Shown piece by piece: positions 56,196-64,000 of a stretch of DNA of 64,000 nucleotides. Both the position numbers and the translations under genes were made by a program. The stretch is from DSVZ01 sp964568145. Lineage in GTDB: Bacteria; Verrucomicrobiota; Verrucomicrobiia; Limisphaerales; J093. Numbering within the stretch: position 1 is the stretch's first letter; each line of letters opens with the position of its first letter. The DNA is taken from NCBI GenBank assembly GCA_964568145.1, contig CAZMOZ010000003.1, positions 124,001 to 188,000 on the forward strand, in the 5' to 3' direction. The notes below the pieces were generated by a model. It was not told where the DNA came from and made no database searches. It was given only the letters and a program-made list of their open reading frames with translations.

Positions 56196-57232
56196 CGCGG
56201 CCGGCCAGGGAAGACGTGGCGCCGGCCGGTGTTGGTTCGCGGACCGCGAGTTCAACGCCCGCGTTGCTCGAAGTCGAAAACCTCAGCGTGCGCTACCCGG
56301 CGCGCCAACCGCTCTGGGGCCGGCCGCGCGCCTGGGTACGGGCGGTCGAGGAGGTGAGCCTGACGGTCGCGGCCGGCGAAACGGTGGGGCTGGTGGGCGA
56401 AAGCGGCTGCGGCAAGTCCTCGCTGGGCCGGGCGGTGGTGCGGCTGGTGCGACCGGCCGCAGGCACGATCCGGTTTGCCGGACGGGACATCACACGTTTG
56501 GAGGGCGCGGCGCTGCGAGCCTGGCGCCGGCATTTCCAGATGATTTTTCAAGACCCGGCGGGTTCGTTGGACCCCCGGTGCACCGTGGGGCAAAGCATCG
56601 GCGAGGCGCTGGACATTCATCGCCTGGCGCCGACGCCGCAGGCGCGGGCCGAACGGATCGCCGCGCTGCTGCGCGACGTGGGCTTGGAGCCGCGCCACGC
56701 GGACCGTTACCCGCACGAATTCAGCGGCGGCCAGCGCCAGCGGATCGGCATCGCCCGCGCGCTGGCGGTCGAGCCCCGGCTCATCGTCTGCGACGAACCG
56801 GTGTCGGCGCTGGACGTCTCGGTGCAGGCGCAGATCGTGAACCTGCTGCAAGACCTGCAAGCGCGGCGCGGGCTGGCGTACCTGTTCATCGCGCACGACC
56901 TCGCCGTGGTCGGGCACATCAGCCAGCGCGTGCTGGTGATGTACCTGGGCCGGGTGGTGGAGGCCGCGCCGGCGCGGACGTTGCCGCGCGCGCCGTGGCA
57001 TCCGTACACGCAGGCCCTGATCGCCGCCGCGCCGGTGCTGGACCCGGCCACGCGCCAGGTCCGGCGGATGGCGCCCGGCGAGGCGCCGTCGCCGCTGGCG
57101 CCGCCGGCCGGGTGCGCGTTTCATCCGCGCTGCCCGCTGGCCGAGGCGCGGTGCCGGGTGGAGCGGCCGGTGTTGCGCGAGCTTGCCCCCGGACACCAGG
57201 TGGCATGTCACCTGGCGGAGCGGACGGGGTAA
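56192..57232 (+). CDS. ABC transporter ATP-binding protein, OppF/DppF type
   Basis: 346 residues from the ATG at 56192. Walker A GESGCGKSSLGRAVV, signature FSGGQRQRIGIARALAVEPR, Walker B LIVCDEPVSALDVSVQAQI, and a C-terminal oligopeptide/dipeptide extension with APWHPYTQALIAAAPVLDPA and CAFHPRCPLAEARC (possible Cys cluster as in other Opp/Dpp ATPases). Drives peptide or oligosaccharide uptake. It overlaps a HEAT-repeat gene and no permease or binding protein is in the window, so it looks orphaned or its partners lie elsewhere. Confidence 0.92.
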   Translation: MTRPAREDVAPAGVGSRTASSTPALLEVENLSVRYPARQPLWGRPRAWVRAVEEVSLTVAAGETVGLVGESGCGKSSLGRAVVRLVRPAAGTIRFAGRDITRLEGAALRAWRRHFQMIFQDPAGSLDPRCTVGQSIGEALDIHRLAPTPQARAERIAALLRDVGLEPRHADRYPHEFSGGQRQRIGIARALAVEPRLIVCDEPVSALDVSVQAQIVNLLQDLQARRGLAYLFIAHDLAVVGHISQRVLVMYLGRVVEAAPARTLPRAPWHPYTQALIAAAPVLDPATRQVRRMAPGEAPSPLAPPAGCAFHPRCPLAEARCRVERPVLRELAPGHQVACHLAERTG

Positions 57233-57236
57233 GGGA

Positions 57237-57292
57237 GGTTCGTAGTTCGTTGTGACTGGTTACCGGTTACTGGTTACTGGTGACTGGTTCAT
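57237..57292. repeat. GGTTACTGGTTACTGG-type oligomer repeat
   Basis: ACTGGTTACCGGTTACTGGT followed by TACTGGTGACTGGTTC in the 170-base gap before the hydrolase gene. Confidence 0.7.
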
Positions 57293-57402
57293 GGGCCGGA
57301 ATTCGGCGGAATGGGCAGGTGCGAAGCGCCAGGACCAGACCACCCCGCACCGCCGGTTTTTTCGGGTTCCCACGCCGCGCCGGCTGTTTCATGCTCGCGC
57401 GC

Positions 57403-58263
57403 ATGACTGCGCCGCAAACGCTCCAGGTTTCCTGTGTCCAGCTCCACTGGGCCCGGCCGCTGGCCCGCAATCTCGAACGCACCCTGCATTACATCCAGCA
57501 GGCCGCCGCCGAGGGCAGCCGCGTGGTGGTGTTCCCCGAAACCAGCCTCACCGGCTACTACTTCCCGGACGTGATCCGGCTGGACCCGCGCGACGTCCAG
57601 GCCGCGCTGGACCGCACCTGCCAGGCCGCCGCGGACGCCGGGCTCTGGGTGATCGCCGGCACACTGCGCAAGACCGCCGACCGCCACCTGAATCTCGCGC
57701 ACGTCATCTCGCCGCGGGGCGAAATCGTGTACGAGTACGCCAAGGTCCACATGGCCGGGCGCGACGAGCAGAAGTACTGCCGCGGCGGCGACAAGCTCGC
57801 GCTGTTCGAGATTGACGGCATCCGCTGCACGCTGGCGATCTGTCGCGACGGCCGGCATCCGGAGCTGTACCGCCTGCCGGCGATGCTCGGCGCGCAGATT
57901 TTCTTCCAGCCGTCGTGCAGCTCGGACGAGGTGGAGGCGGTGGTCTGGAAGCGCACCTCCGGCCGCGCACAGCAGTCCGCCGGGCCGAACAGCCGCATGT
58001 TCCATTGTGTGGCGAACACCGTGGGGCAGTCGCCGGACGGCCTGCAGTCGTCCAGCGGTCAGTCGTTCATCCGCGAGCCCAACGGCCTGCCGCTGGCCGA
58101 GGCGGGCTGGTACCAGGAGGAGATGATCACCGCCGTGCTGGACCTCGCCCGCGCGGACCGCAGCTACGCGCTGGACAGCCTCAAGGACCCGCCGTTCCTC
58201 CGGTCATACTGGGAACAGATGCTGCGGGCCGTGGAAGCCCGGGCGAACTTGGAGCCGGAGTGA
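57403..58263 (+). CDS. Carbon-nitrogen hydrolase (nitrilase superfamily)
   Basis: 286 residues from the ATG at 57403; an ATG at 57391 adds four residues. Catalytic triad clear: E46 (VFPETSLTG), K114 (YEYAKVHM) and C147 (LAICRDGRHPE). Family members hydrolyse amides such as beta-ureidopropionate, carbamoylputrescine or omega-amides; the substrate is not clear. Residues 185-205 (KRTSGRAQQSAGPNSRMFHC) look like the substrate-cap loop. Alone between repeats and the DJ-1 gene. Confidence 0.93.
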   Translation: MTAPQTLQVSCVQLHWARPLARNLERTLHYIQQAAAEGSRVVVFPETSLTGYYFPDVIRLDPRDVQAALDRTCQAAADAGLWVIAGTLRKTADRHLNLAHVISPRGEIVYEYAKVHMAGRDEQKYCRGGDKLALFEIDGIRCTLAICRDGRHPELYRLPAMLGAQIFFQPSCSSDEVEAVVWKRTSGRAQQSAGPNSRMFHCVANTVGQSPDGLQSSSGQSFIREPNGLPLAEAGWYQEEMITAVLDLARADRSYALDSLKDPPFLRSYWEQMLRAVEARANLEPE

Positions 58264-58309
58264 CGCTCGCGCGCCTTGCCCGGCGCGGCCGGCGGCTTAC
58301 TGTCCCGGC

Positions 58310-58852
58310 ATGAAACCACGCGTCCTTTGCCTCCTGTTTCCGGGTTTCGAGGAAATTGAAACGCTCGCGCCGGTGGACCTGCTGCGCCGCGCCGGCGCCG
58401 AGGTGGTGCTCGCCTCGCTCGACGGCGACCGGCTGGTGACCGGCCGCTGCGGGGTGACCGTGCAGGCGGACGCGGCGCTGGCGGAGGCGGCCGGCGAGAA
58501 CTTCAACCTGCTGCTGCTGCCCGGCGGACCGGGTGTGAAGGCGGTGCGGGCGGACGGCCGGGCCGCAAAGCTGGCGCAGGCGCACCTCGGCGCGGGCAAA
58601 CCCGTGGCGGCGATCTGCGCCGCGCCCACCGTGCTGGCTGATGCGGGCCTGCTGGCCGGACGGCGGTACACGGCGCATTTCTCGGTCCACGAGGAACTGC
58701 CGCTGGCGCTGGCCGGCGAACGGGTGGTCGAGGACGGACCCGTCATCACCTCGCGCGGCGCGGGCACGGCGCTGGACTTCGGCCTGGCGCTGGTCCGCCG
58801 GCTTTTCGGCGAACCCAAGGCCCGCGAAGTGGCGGCGGCCATCATGGCCTGA
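58310..58852 (+). CDS. DJ-1/PfpI family protein (YajL/ThiJ type)
   Basis: 180 residues, a flavodoxin-like fold. Catalytic/oxidisable Cys C103 in VAAICAAPTVLADAG and the supporting Glu in FPGFEEIETLAPVD. YajL/DJ-1 proteins protect against oxidative or carbonyl stress, acting on glyoxal-type adducts in some reports. TACTGT ends 6 bases before the ATG, as seen before the GH43-like gene and mutL. Confidence 0.93.
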   Translation: MKPRVLCLLFPGFEEIETLAPVDLLRRAGAEVVLASLDGDRLVTGRCGVTVQADAALAEAAGENFNLLLLPGGPGVKAVRADGRAAKLAQAHLGAGKPVAAICAAPTVLADAGLLAGRRYTAHFSVHEELPLALAGERVVEDGPVITSRGAGTALDFGLALVRRLFGEPKAREVAAAIMA

Positions 58853-58994
58853 AATGCGCTTGCCTCGCCCTTCGCCGGCCGCATACTTCGCCTCGCTGAC
58901 TGCGCAGACCAAGGCGGAACGTACGTTGGGAGCTTTCGCCAGCATTCAATCCAGCGGCGGGGCCGCCGGGGGGGATGGCGCGGTCGGAACCGGA

Positions 58995-59082
58995 GGTGGG
59001 ATGCCGGAGCGGTCAATCGGAACAGACTGTAAATCTGTCGGGCTAACGCCCTACGAAGGTTCGAATCCTTCTCCCACCACCA
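58995..59082 (+). tRNA. tRNA-Tyr (anticodon GUA)
   Basis: Class II tRNA with a long variable arm. Acceptor GGTGGGA/TCCCACC, anticodon loop CTGTAAA (GUA), T-loop TTCGAAT. Discriminator A and encoded CCA. Confidence 0.97.
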
Positions 59083-59136
59083 CCCCTCCAGATTTCAGAG
59101 CTTCCACTGCTCGGGCGGCATCGCCGACGTTTCCAG

Positions 59137-59326
59137 GCGCATCTCACTCTGTCTGCCGCTCCGGCCTTCACGTGGTGGGGCGAGACTCCGTCGAGCCCCG
59201 CCTTTCGGGACTGGGATCGTCAGACCGCAGTCCCCGTGGGCGGGTCGCCTGTGGCAAGGTCCCAGGCAAGGTCACCTGGACCACTCGGCCCGCCCGTGGC
59301 CGGCACGAAAGTGAGCTGCGCCCCGA
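59137..59326. repeat. Composite repeat block bounded by inverted ends
   Basis: Family B (GGTGGGGCGAGACTCCGTCG at 59174-59193) and family C (GGGCGGGTCGCC at 59237-59248; GTCCCAGGCAAGGTCACCTG). It starts GCGCATCTCACT (59137) and ends with an inverted partial B copy (GGCACGAAAGTGAGCTGCGC, 59298-59317). Compare 25053-25236 and 16396-16533. It fills most of the 263-base gap between tRNA-Tyr and the GH172-like gene. Confidence 0.7.
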
Positions 59327-59345
59327 ACCAGTTGATCCGCCAGGG

Positions 59346-60635
59346 TCAGTCCGCCGATTTCCGCCCCACCTTGCTCCACACCTTTTCGCGCAGGTCCTTC
59401 ACGCGGACTTCGGCGGGCGCCAGCGGCGGCAGGTCGTTCTCCGGCCGGTCGAGGTAGAAATAGACCGTGGCCGAGACGTCGTCGCGGCGATAGAAGTTGC
59501 ACCCGCCTTGCGGATGCCGGGGGTCGTCGAACGGCGGCAGGTCGGCGCGGTCCAGCAGGCGATGAATGGCCGGCGGCGCGCCGGTGAGGTTCAGCACGTC
59601 CTGGCCGCGCGTGTTGAGCACCCAGACGGGCTGCAGTTCCACGCCTTTCGCCAGCAGCTCGCGCACGCGCTGCGTACTGGTGTTGCCGATCTGCTGGAGG
59701 GTCACGCGACAGTCCTGATGGAAGTAAACCGGGTCGTCGAGATGGAAGCGGTAGAAGGCGTAGAGGTCATTGGCGCTGTCCGACACCAGCGAGCCGTGGA
59801 TGCGACCGCGATATTCGCCCTGGCCCCAGCCGGAGCCGATGTAGTCCTCCGTGCCCGTGCCGACGAGCGTGGGCCATTGCTGGTCGCCGTCGAGATAGAC
59901 CTTCACTTCGCCCTCGCCGAACCAGGTGCCGCGATACTCCGGGCTGCCGATCACGCCGATGTTCGCGCCGAGGTAGCGGCCCCTGCCGCGCACCCGCGGC
60001 AGGATCTCGAAGTCCCGGCCGAGTTGCGTCTTCAACTCGCGCCGCCAGGCGGCGTGGAAATACAGCGCGTCGCGCGCATGCTTCTTCACCGCGGTGTAGT
60101 TGAGGTCGTACCAGACCAGCGCGTGCGCCCTGGATTCGTTCACAAGCAGCACCTTCGCGCCCTTCCGGAACGGCATGGGGAGGGTGATGTTGTAGGACCG
60201 GGCCTCCGGGCTGGCGAACCAGGCGCTCTCGAACGGCACCAACAGGCCGAGCCCGACGCCGAAGAAATCGCCGATGGGCGCGGCCACGGCGGGCCGCCGC
60301 GCGCCGTCCCAGTACATTTCCAGGCGGACGAGACGACGCTGCTCCTCGTTGCGCGGGATGGTGCCGCTGAGCCACAGGCGGTGGATGATCCCGGCGCCCG
60401 GGATGTCCGCAAGCACGGCGGTTTCGCCGGGCTGGACCACGATGAAGGCCATGCCCTTGGCGCCGCGGTTCAACTGCCCGCCGGTGCCTTTCACGCCGGT
60501 GGGGGTTTCCGGGCTGATCCAGCGGGTGTAGGTGCCGGGGGCGGGCGCCTGGTAAAGTTCGGCGGACTTGGCGGAAGAAAGGAGGCAGACACAAAGCGCG
60601 AGGGGCACGTGCCATCGGTTGACGGGAGTCTTCAT
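59346..60635 (-). CDS. Secreted DUF2961 / GH172-type protein
   Basis: 429 residues with a signal peptide (WHVPLALCVCLLSSAKSAEL). DUF2961 proteins form a jelly-roll family (GH172) that includes alpha-D-fructofuranosidase and D-arabinofuranosidase activities. The hallmark GTGTEDYIGSGWGQGEYRG holds the Glu thought to act in catalysis. ADIPGAGIIHRLWLSGTIPR and FHQDCRVTLQQIG are other family parts. Sugar specificity cannot be assigned. Single gene. Confidence 0.88.
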   Translation of the reverse strand: MKTPVNRWHVPLALCVCLLSSAKSAELYQAPAPGTYTRWISPETPTGVKGTGGQLNRGAKGMAFIVVQPGETAVLADIPGAGIIHRLWLSGTIPRNEEQRRLVRLEMYWDGARRPAVAAPIGDFFGVGLGLLVPFESAWFASPEARSYNITLPMPFRKGAKVLLVNESRAHALVWYDLNYTAVKKHARDALYFHAAWRRELKTQLGRDFEILPRVRGRGRYLGANIGVIGSPEYRGTWFGEGEVKVYLDGDQQWPTLVGTGTEDYIGSGWGQGEYRGRIHGSLVSDSANDLYAFYRFHLDDPVYFHQDCRVTLQQIGNTSTQRVRELLAKGVELQPVWVLNTRGQDVLNLTGAPPAIHRLLDRADLPPFDDPRHPQGGCNFYRRDDVSATVYFYLDRPENDLPPLAPAEVRVKDLREKVWSKVGRKSAD

Positions 60636-60881
60636 GGTCGGTTGCCCGGCAACCTAACCTGACTGCTCCGGTCCCGCGATGGCGAATATTCGCGGAACTC
60701 GGCCGCTCGAAATGGCGCGGGTCCAACCCGCCGCCCGGCCGCTCTGCTCCGGCTAGGGATACGATCCCACGAGCCGTTTCCGGCTGGGATGACTGATCCG
60801 GCTCGCTGACACGGCTGGCTTGGGCGGGCGGCGTCCCTTGCGCCGAGCAGGACGCCTGACTAAGCTCGCCGGAGAACGGAC

Positions 60882-61349
60882 GTGAATGCCTCGCCCTTGC
60901 TGAAGTCAATCGTCGCCGCCCTGGCCGAAGTCCGGTTGGAGGCGGTGCTGATCGGCAACGCCGCGGCGGCGATTCAAGGCGCCCCCGTCACCACGATGGA
61001 TTTCGATTTCATGTTCCGCGCCACGCCGGTGAATTTGGGGAAGCTCAAACGCTTCGCCAACCGGCTGCGGGCAGTGATCCTGCGTCCTTACTATCCCGCT
61101 TCCGGGCTTTACCGAGTGGTCAACGACGATCTGGGCCTGCAGGCGGACTTCGTGCCGGCGATTCACGGCGTGAAGTCGTTCAACAGCCTGCGATCCCGGG
61201 CCGAGGCCATTGTTCTGGGAGAAAGCCGGCTGTGGGTCGCCAGCCTGCCGGACATCATCGCCAGCAAGCGTGCGGCGGGACGTCCCCGGGACAAGGCGGT
61301 GCTGGAGGTATTGGAGGCCACCTGGCGTGAAAAAAACCGCCCGCAATAA
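60882..61349 (+). CDS. Nucleotidyltransferase-like (DUF6036/AbiEii-type) protein
   Basis: 155 residues from a GTG at 60882, with a GGAG ribosome-binding site 7 bases before it. The core has VLIGNAAAAIQGAPVTTMDF, with an Asp pair at D40 and D42 (MDFDFMF), like the nucleotidyltransferases of AbiEii or related toxin families; the G-x-A-A-A-I-x-G motif is the usual start. The downstream 54-residue gene overlaps by 23 bases, so the two are probably co-produced, as in toxin-antitoxin or phage-defence units. No activity is proven. Confidence 0.65.
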   Translation: MNASPLLKSIVAALAEVRLEAVLIGNAAAAIQGAPVTTMDFDFMFRATPVNLGKLKRFANRLRAVILRPYYPASGLYRVVNDDLGLQADFVPAIHGVKSFNSLRSRAEAIVLGESRLWVASLPDIIASKRAAGRPRDKAVLEVLEATWREKNRPQ

Positions 61350-61491
61350 GCGGCGCGCCGCCCTGGCGGCCTTGCGCAAGGAGAGCGACCGCGCGCTCGT
61401 GGAACTCATCCGCCGCCGGCTGGCGCTGCCGGTCGAAAAGCGGATGAACTTCCTGCGCGTCCGGCTCCCCAACGGCGGCTCGGCGCTCTGA
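61327..61491 (+). CDS. Small basic protein paired with the nucleotidyltransferase-like gene
   Basis: 54 residues from a GTG at 61327, overlapping the upstream gene by 23 bases. Lys/Arg-rich (VKKTARNKRRAALAALRKES), predicted helical, with a short conserved-looking tail (RRRLALPVEKRMNFLRVRL). It could be the partner protein of a toxin-antitoxin-like pair. Too short to recognise a family. Confidence 0.5.
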   Translation: MKKTARNKRRAALAALRKESDRALVELIRRRLALPVEKRMNFLRVRLPNGGSAL

Positions 61492-61523
61492 CCTCCGCGG
61501 CGTCCGGCCCCGGCCGGACGGCG

Positions 61524-64000
61524 TCAATCGAGCTTCAATTCCAGCGTCTGCCCGGCGACGACGGTGACTTCCGGCTCAAAGCCAACCACACACCGGTCAC
61601 CGCGGACCGCGAGCGTCGCGGGCACGGGCTGGCCGGCCAGCATCGCGGACACGCGCTGTGGAGTCAGCCCGCCAGCGGGCGTCAGCACGAGCGTCTTGAG
61701 CCGCAGTTCGCCCCAGCGCACGGCGATTTGGGATTTGAGATTCGAGATTGCCGACTGCTGCGAAAAGCTTCCCCAGCCTTCCGCCGCCGTGAAGGCGCAC
61801 TTGAAGTTCTCCGGCGTCAGTCGCGGGGCAAAGCCCAGCCGGCGTTGCGGGCCGTCGTATTCGCAGCCGCAGGCCGCCAGGAAGACGCCGTAGCTGGCCA
61901 TGCTGCGCGCGTAATGGTCGCCGCACTCGACCTCGTTCCACGGGTTGCGCCGCGCTGGGTGGTAGCGGTCGTGGACCATGCGCGTGACGGCGAGTCCTTC
62001 CATGACCAGCCCCTCGGCGATCATGTGCCACGCGGCCTGGTACTCGAAGCCGTTCATGCACTCGTTGAAGTAGCCGGCGGCCCAGTCCGGGCCCTTGCCC
62101 CTGGCCTGCGCGTAGTCCCAGTCCCGGCGCGGGAAGGTGCACATCAGCAGCCCGCCCTCGCCCGGCATCGCGTACCAGCGGCCGGCTTTGTACGCCTCGC
62201 GATACGGCCCGACATCGGGCGTGAAATTGTAGCGCCAGAGCGATTTCAGCGCGGACACGGTTTCCTTCTCCGGCAACACCCGGCCGAGTCCGACCTGCCA
62301 GGCCCAACTCTGGCCGAACACCTGGTCAATATGGCAGCCAGTGCCGGAGTTGATCGCGTCGAGGTGCCGCGGGTCGGGCTGGTTGATGAAGTATTCGCCG
62401 TCGAACAACTCCGCCACCAGCTTCGGCCCGCCACGGTCGAAAATCTCCCGGCAGCGGCGGGCGAAGGCGTCGTCACCGACGATCCGTGCCATCTCCTCGC
62501 CGGCGCGCAAGGCCGCCAGGTACAGCCCGCTCAGCCACGCCACCGGCCCGAACCAGTCCGTGTCGAGCGTGTTGTGCTGGTTGCCTTCGATGAGGCCGTC
62601 GCCGTCGCCATCCCTGGCGATGAGCCACTCGAGGGCCTTGCGGATGCCCGGCCAGTTGCGCTTCAGCCAGGCGTCGTCGGGGGTCATCTGGTGCTCGCGC
62701 AAGGCGCGCAGGATCGTGCCGGCCTGGGCGTCAATGGCGGGAAGGTCGTTGAACTCGGCGCGGAAATGGATCGCGCCGTTCTCTTGCAGGGCGAGGCCGA
62801 AATCCACGCGCTCGCGGGTGTCGCGCTCGAGTTCGGGGAAGAGCCGCGCCATCGCCTGCGCGTACTGCCAGACGTGGCCGCAGGTGCCGTGACAGCAGCC
62901 GACGCCTTCCCAGCCCCAGAAGCGGCCGTTGGCGAAACGGAAGCAGGTGGACGTGGCCAGGATCGAGGTGTTCAGGAACGTGCGGTCGAGGAACCAGTAC
63001 GGCAGCGTGGAATCGTACCAGGTGTCGTGCCAGCGATGCGTCAACTCGCGAAGCGGGCCGAGGCGCCGGGCGAGGTGCCCGACCACCGCCAGCGCGGAGT
63101 CGAACCGCGTGCCGTAATGCCGGCCCGACGGCAAACGGTCCATCCGGAGATTCGCGAAATGCCAGGCGACGACGAAGACGACCTCCGCCGATTCGCCCGG
63201 GGCCAGCGCGAACCGGCGCGAGACCGAGCTGATGAGCCGGCGGCCGAACGGCGCCGTGGCGGCGGTTTGGTCGCCCGACGCCCCGCTGAACACCGCTTCC
63301 GGCAGCTTCCCTTCGGGCAGCTCCGCCTGCCCGGCGTCCGATTCTGACTTCTGACTGCCGGCTTCGGACTCCTGCCCGAGCAGCGCCAGCGCCATCGTCC
63401 CGAAATCCGTTTCTTCCGCCAGCGGCCCGGCCGCGCGGCGCGGCTGGTCGGTGAGAACGATGTCGTCAATGCCGATGTTCCCCCAGCCGCCGCTCGCGGC
63501 GTCCACGACCTGGATGCGCGCGGTCTTGCCCGCCCAGCGCCGCACGTCCCAGACCACCGGGGCCATGCGGTTGTCGTTCCGGCCGGTGGCGGAGAGCACC
63601 GCCTCGCCGTCCACGAGCAGGTTCACGCAGGTGCGGCCTTTGTGGCTGCCGCCGCCCACGAGGAAGCTGATGAAGTGGCGCTCGAGGGTGAACGGCCGGC
63701 TGGTGAGCGTGCCGGTGGCGGCGTCCTTCGCGCCCACGTCGCCGCCGGGCGCGCTGGCGTGGGAGTTGATCACGCGCCGGCCCCGGCCGCCGACCTTGCC
63801 CTGGTACGCGGGCATCCGGTCCGTCTCGACCGGCCCGCTGCCAAAGGCCGTGCCGGTGGCGGTCCAATCGCCGTGCGTCGCGCGCTCGAAGTCATCGAAC
63901 GGAATGTCCGGGCGCTTCGGCGCGGCGCCTTCCGGCGGCGGCTCCGCGCTGCATTCGAGGACCGTGAAGCCGGCGCGTCGCGCGACGCGATTCCGGCGCC
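61524..64000 (-). CDS. Secreted GH116-like (DUF608) glycosidase, cut by window end
   Basis: At least 825 residues; the frame is open to the right edge, so the start lies beyond 64000. The first visible part is a beta-sandwich (FDDFERATHGDWTATGTAFG; NIGIDDIVLTDQP). The catalytic (alpha/alpha)6 domain follows with WGWEGVGCCHGTCGHVWQYA, RDGDGDGLIEGNQHNTLDTD and DWAAGYFNECMNGFEYQAAW. GH116 enzymes cleave beta-glucosides or xylosides by a retaining mechanism with Glu and Asp; the exact catalytic pair here needs alignment. Two linkers carry repeat-type peptides (EAGSQKSESDAGQ; SAISNLKSQIAV). Confidence 0.85.
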   Translation of the reverse strand, partial: RRNRVARRAGFTVLECSAEPPPEGAAPKRPDIPFDDFERATHGDWTATGTAFGSGPVETDRMPAYQGKVGGRGRRVINSHASAPGGDVGAKDAATGTLTSRPFTLERHFISFLVGGGSHKGRTCVNLLVDGEAVLSATGRNDNRMAPVVWDVRRWAGKTARIQVVDAASGGWGNIGIDDIVLTDQPRRAAGPLAEETDFGTMALALLGQESEAGSQKSESDAGQAELPEGKLPEAVFSGASGDQTAATAPFGRRLISSVSRRFALAPGESAEVVFVVAWHFANLRMDRLPSGRHYGTRFDSALAVVGHLARRLGPLRELTHRWHDTWYDSTLPYWFLDRTFLNTSILATSTCFRFANGRFWGWEGVGCCHGTCGHVWQYAQAMARLFPELERDTRERVDFGLALQENGAIHFRAEFNDLPAIDAQAGTILRALREHQMTPDDAWLKRNWPGIRKALEWLIARDGDGDGLIEGNQHNTLDTDWFGPVAWLSGLYLAALRAGEEMARIVGDDAFARRCREIFDRGGPKLVAELFDGEYFINQPDPRHLDAINSGTGCHIDQVFGQSWAWQVGLGRVLPEKETVSALKSLWRYNFTPDVGPYREAYKAGRWYAMPGEGGLLMCTFPRRDWDYAQARGKGPDWAAGYFNECMNGFEYQAAWHMIAEGLVMEGLAVTRMVHDRYHPARRNPWNEVECGDHYARSMASYGVFLAACGCEYDGPQRRLGFAPRLTPENFKCAFTAAEGWGSFSQQSAISNLKSQIAVRWGELRLKTLVLTPAGGLTPQRVSAMLAGQPVPATLAVRGDRCVVGFEPEVTVVAGQTLELKLD
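63334..63378. repeat. CTTCTGACTTCTGA-type repeat inside the GH116-like gene
   Basis: GATTCTGACTTCTGACTGCC, then GGCTTCGGACTCCTGC; same unit as at 47335 in mutL. A related unit, GATTTGGGATTTGAGATTCG, is at 61730-61749 in the same gene. Both stay in frame and fall in linkers. Confidence 0.7.

Overview
The window is a chromosomal segment with very high GC content and dense coding on both strands. It most probably comes from a Verrucomicrobiota bacterium of the Pedosphaera/Limisphaera type. The main evidence is two pseudopilins with the N-terminal GFTLIELLVVIAIIAILAGM helix and the H-x9-DG C-terminal motif, DUF1080, DUF4159 and DUF2961 proteins, CotH/lamin-tail surface proteins, several secreted glycosidases, and intergenic spaces packed with short palindromic repeats. 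The species assignment is inference; no rRNA gene is present.

Layout. 1-12.9 kb: plus-strand secreted proteins, namely the 3' end of an Ig-like surface protein, a GH43-like glycosidase, a GH127 (DUF1680) glycosidase, a giant CotH/lamin-tail protein, a carboxypeptidase-regulatory-domain protein and an exported PAAR protein. 13-16 kb (minus): a CotH/EF-hand protein, a DUF4159 protein and tRNA-Val. 16.5-19.5 kb (minus): yajC-secDF. 19.9-25 kb: a GH2 enzyme and the C-terminal half of a split carB. 25.5-28.4 kb: an unusual tryptophan-cluster protein followed by a DUF1360-like membrane protein and a small Cys-rich protein. 28.6-32.6 kb: zwf, pgl and a single-heme CxxCH protein. 32.7-35.4 kb: GYF-domain and other membrane proteins and an AGE-like epimerase. 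35.8-42 kb: topoisomerase III and aconitase. 42-46.4 kb: a damaged MNT/HepT-like pair, a deoxyhypusine-synthase-like protein, a DUF1080 protein and two small membrane proteins. 46.4-50.4 kb (minus): mutL and the pseudopilins. 50.5-58.9 kb: an aldehyde dehydrogenase with a POT-like transporter, two HEAT-repeat proteins, an OppF/DppF-type ATPase, a nitrilase-family hydrolase and a DJ-1 protein. 59-64 kb: tRNA-Tyr, a GH172/DUF2961 protein, a nucleotidyltransferase-like pair and a GH116-like glycosidase cut by the window edge.

How it fits together. The glycosidases (GH43, GH127, GH2, GH172, GH116) with CotH/LTD and Ig-like exported proteins suggest growth on plant or algal polysaccharides, with arabinose-containing glycans likely from GH127/GH172. 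zwf-pgl and acnA are central metabolism; yajC-secDF supports export.

Most noteworthy for follow-up: (1) the Trp-cluster/DUF1360/CCG gene triad; (2) a composite dispersed repeat system, with palindromes that keep a conserved reading frame and occur inside the N-termini of coding sequences; (3) short oligomer repeats shared between intergenic DNA and in-frame linkers of MutL and the GH116 protein; (4) a signal-peptided PAAR protein with no type VI genes nearby.
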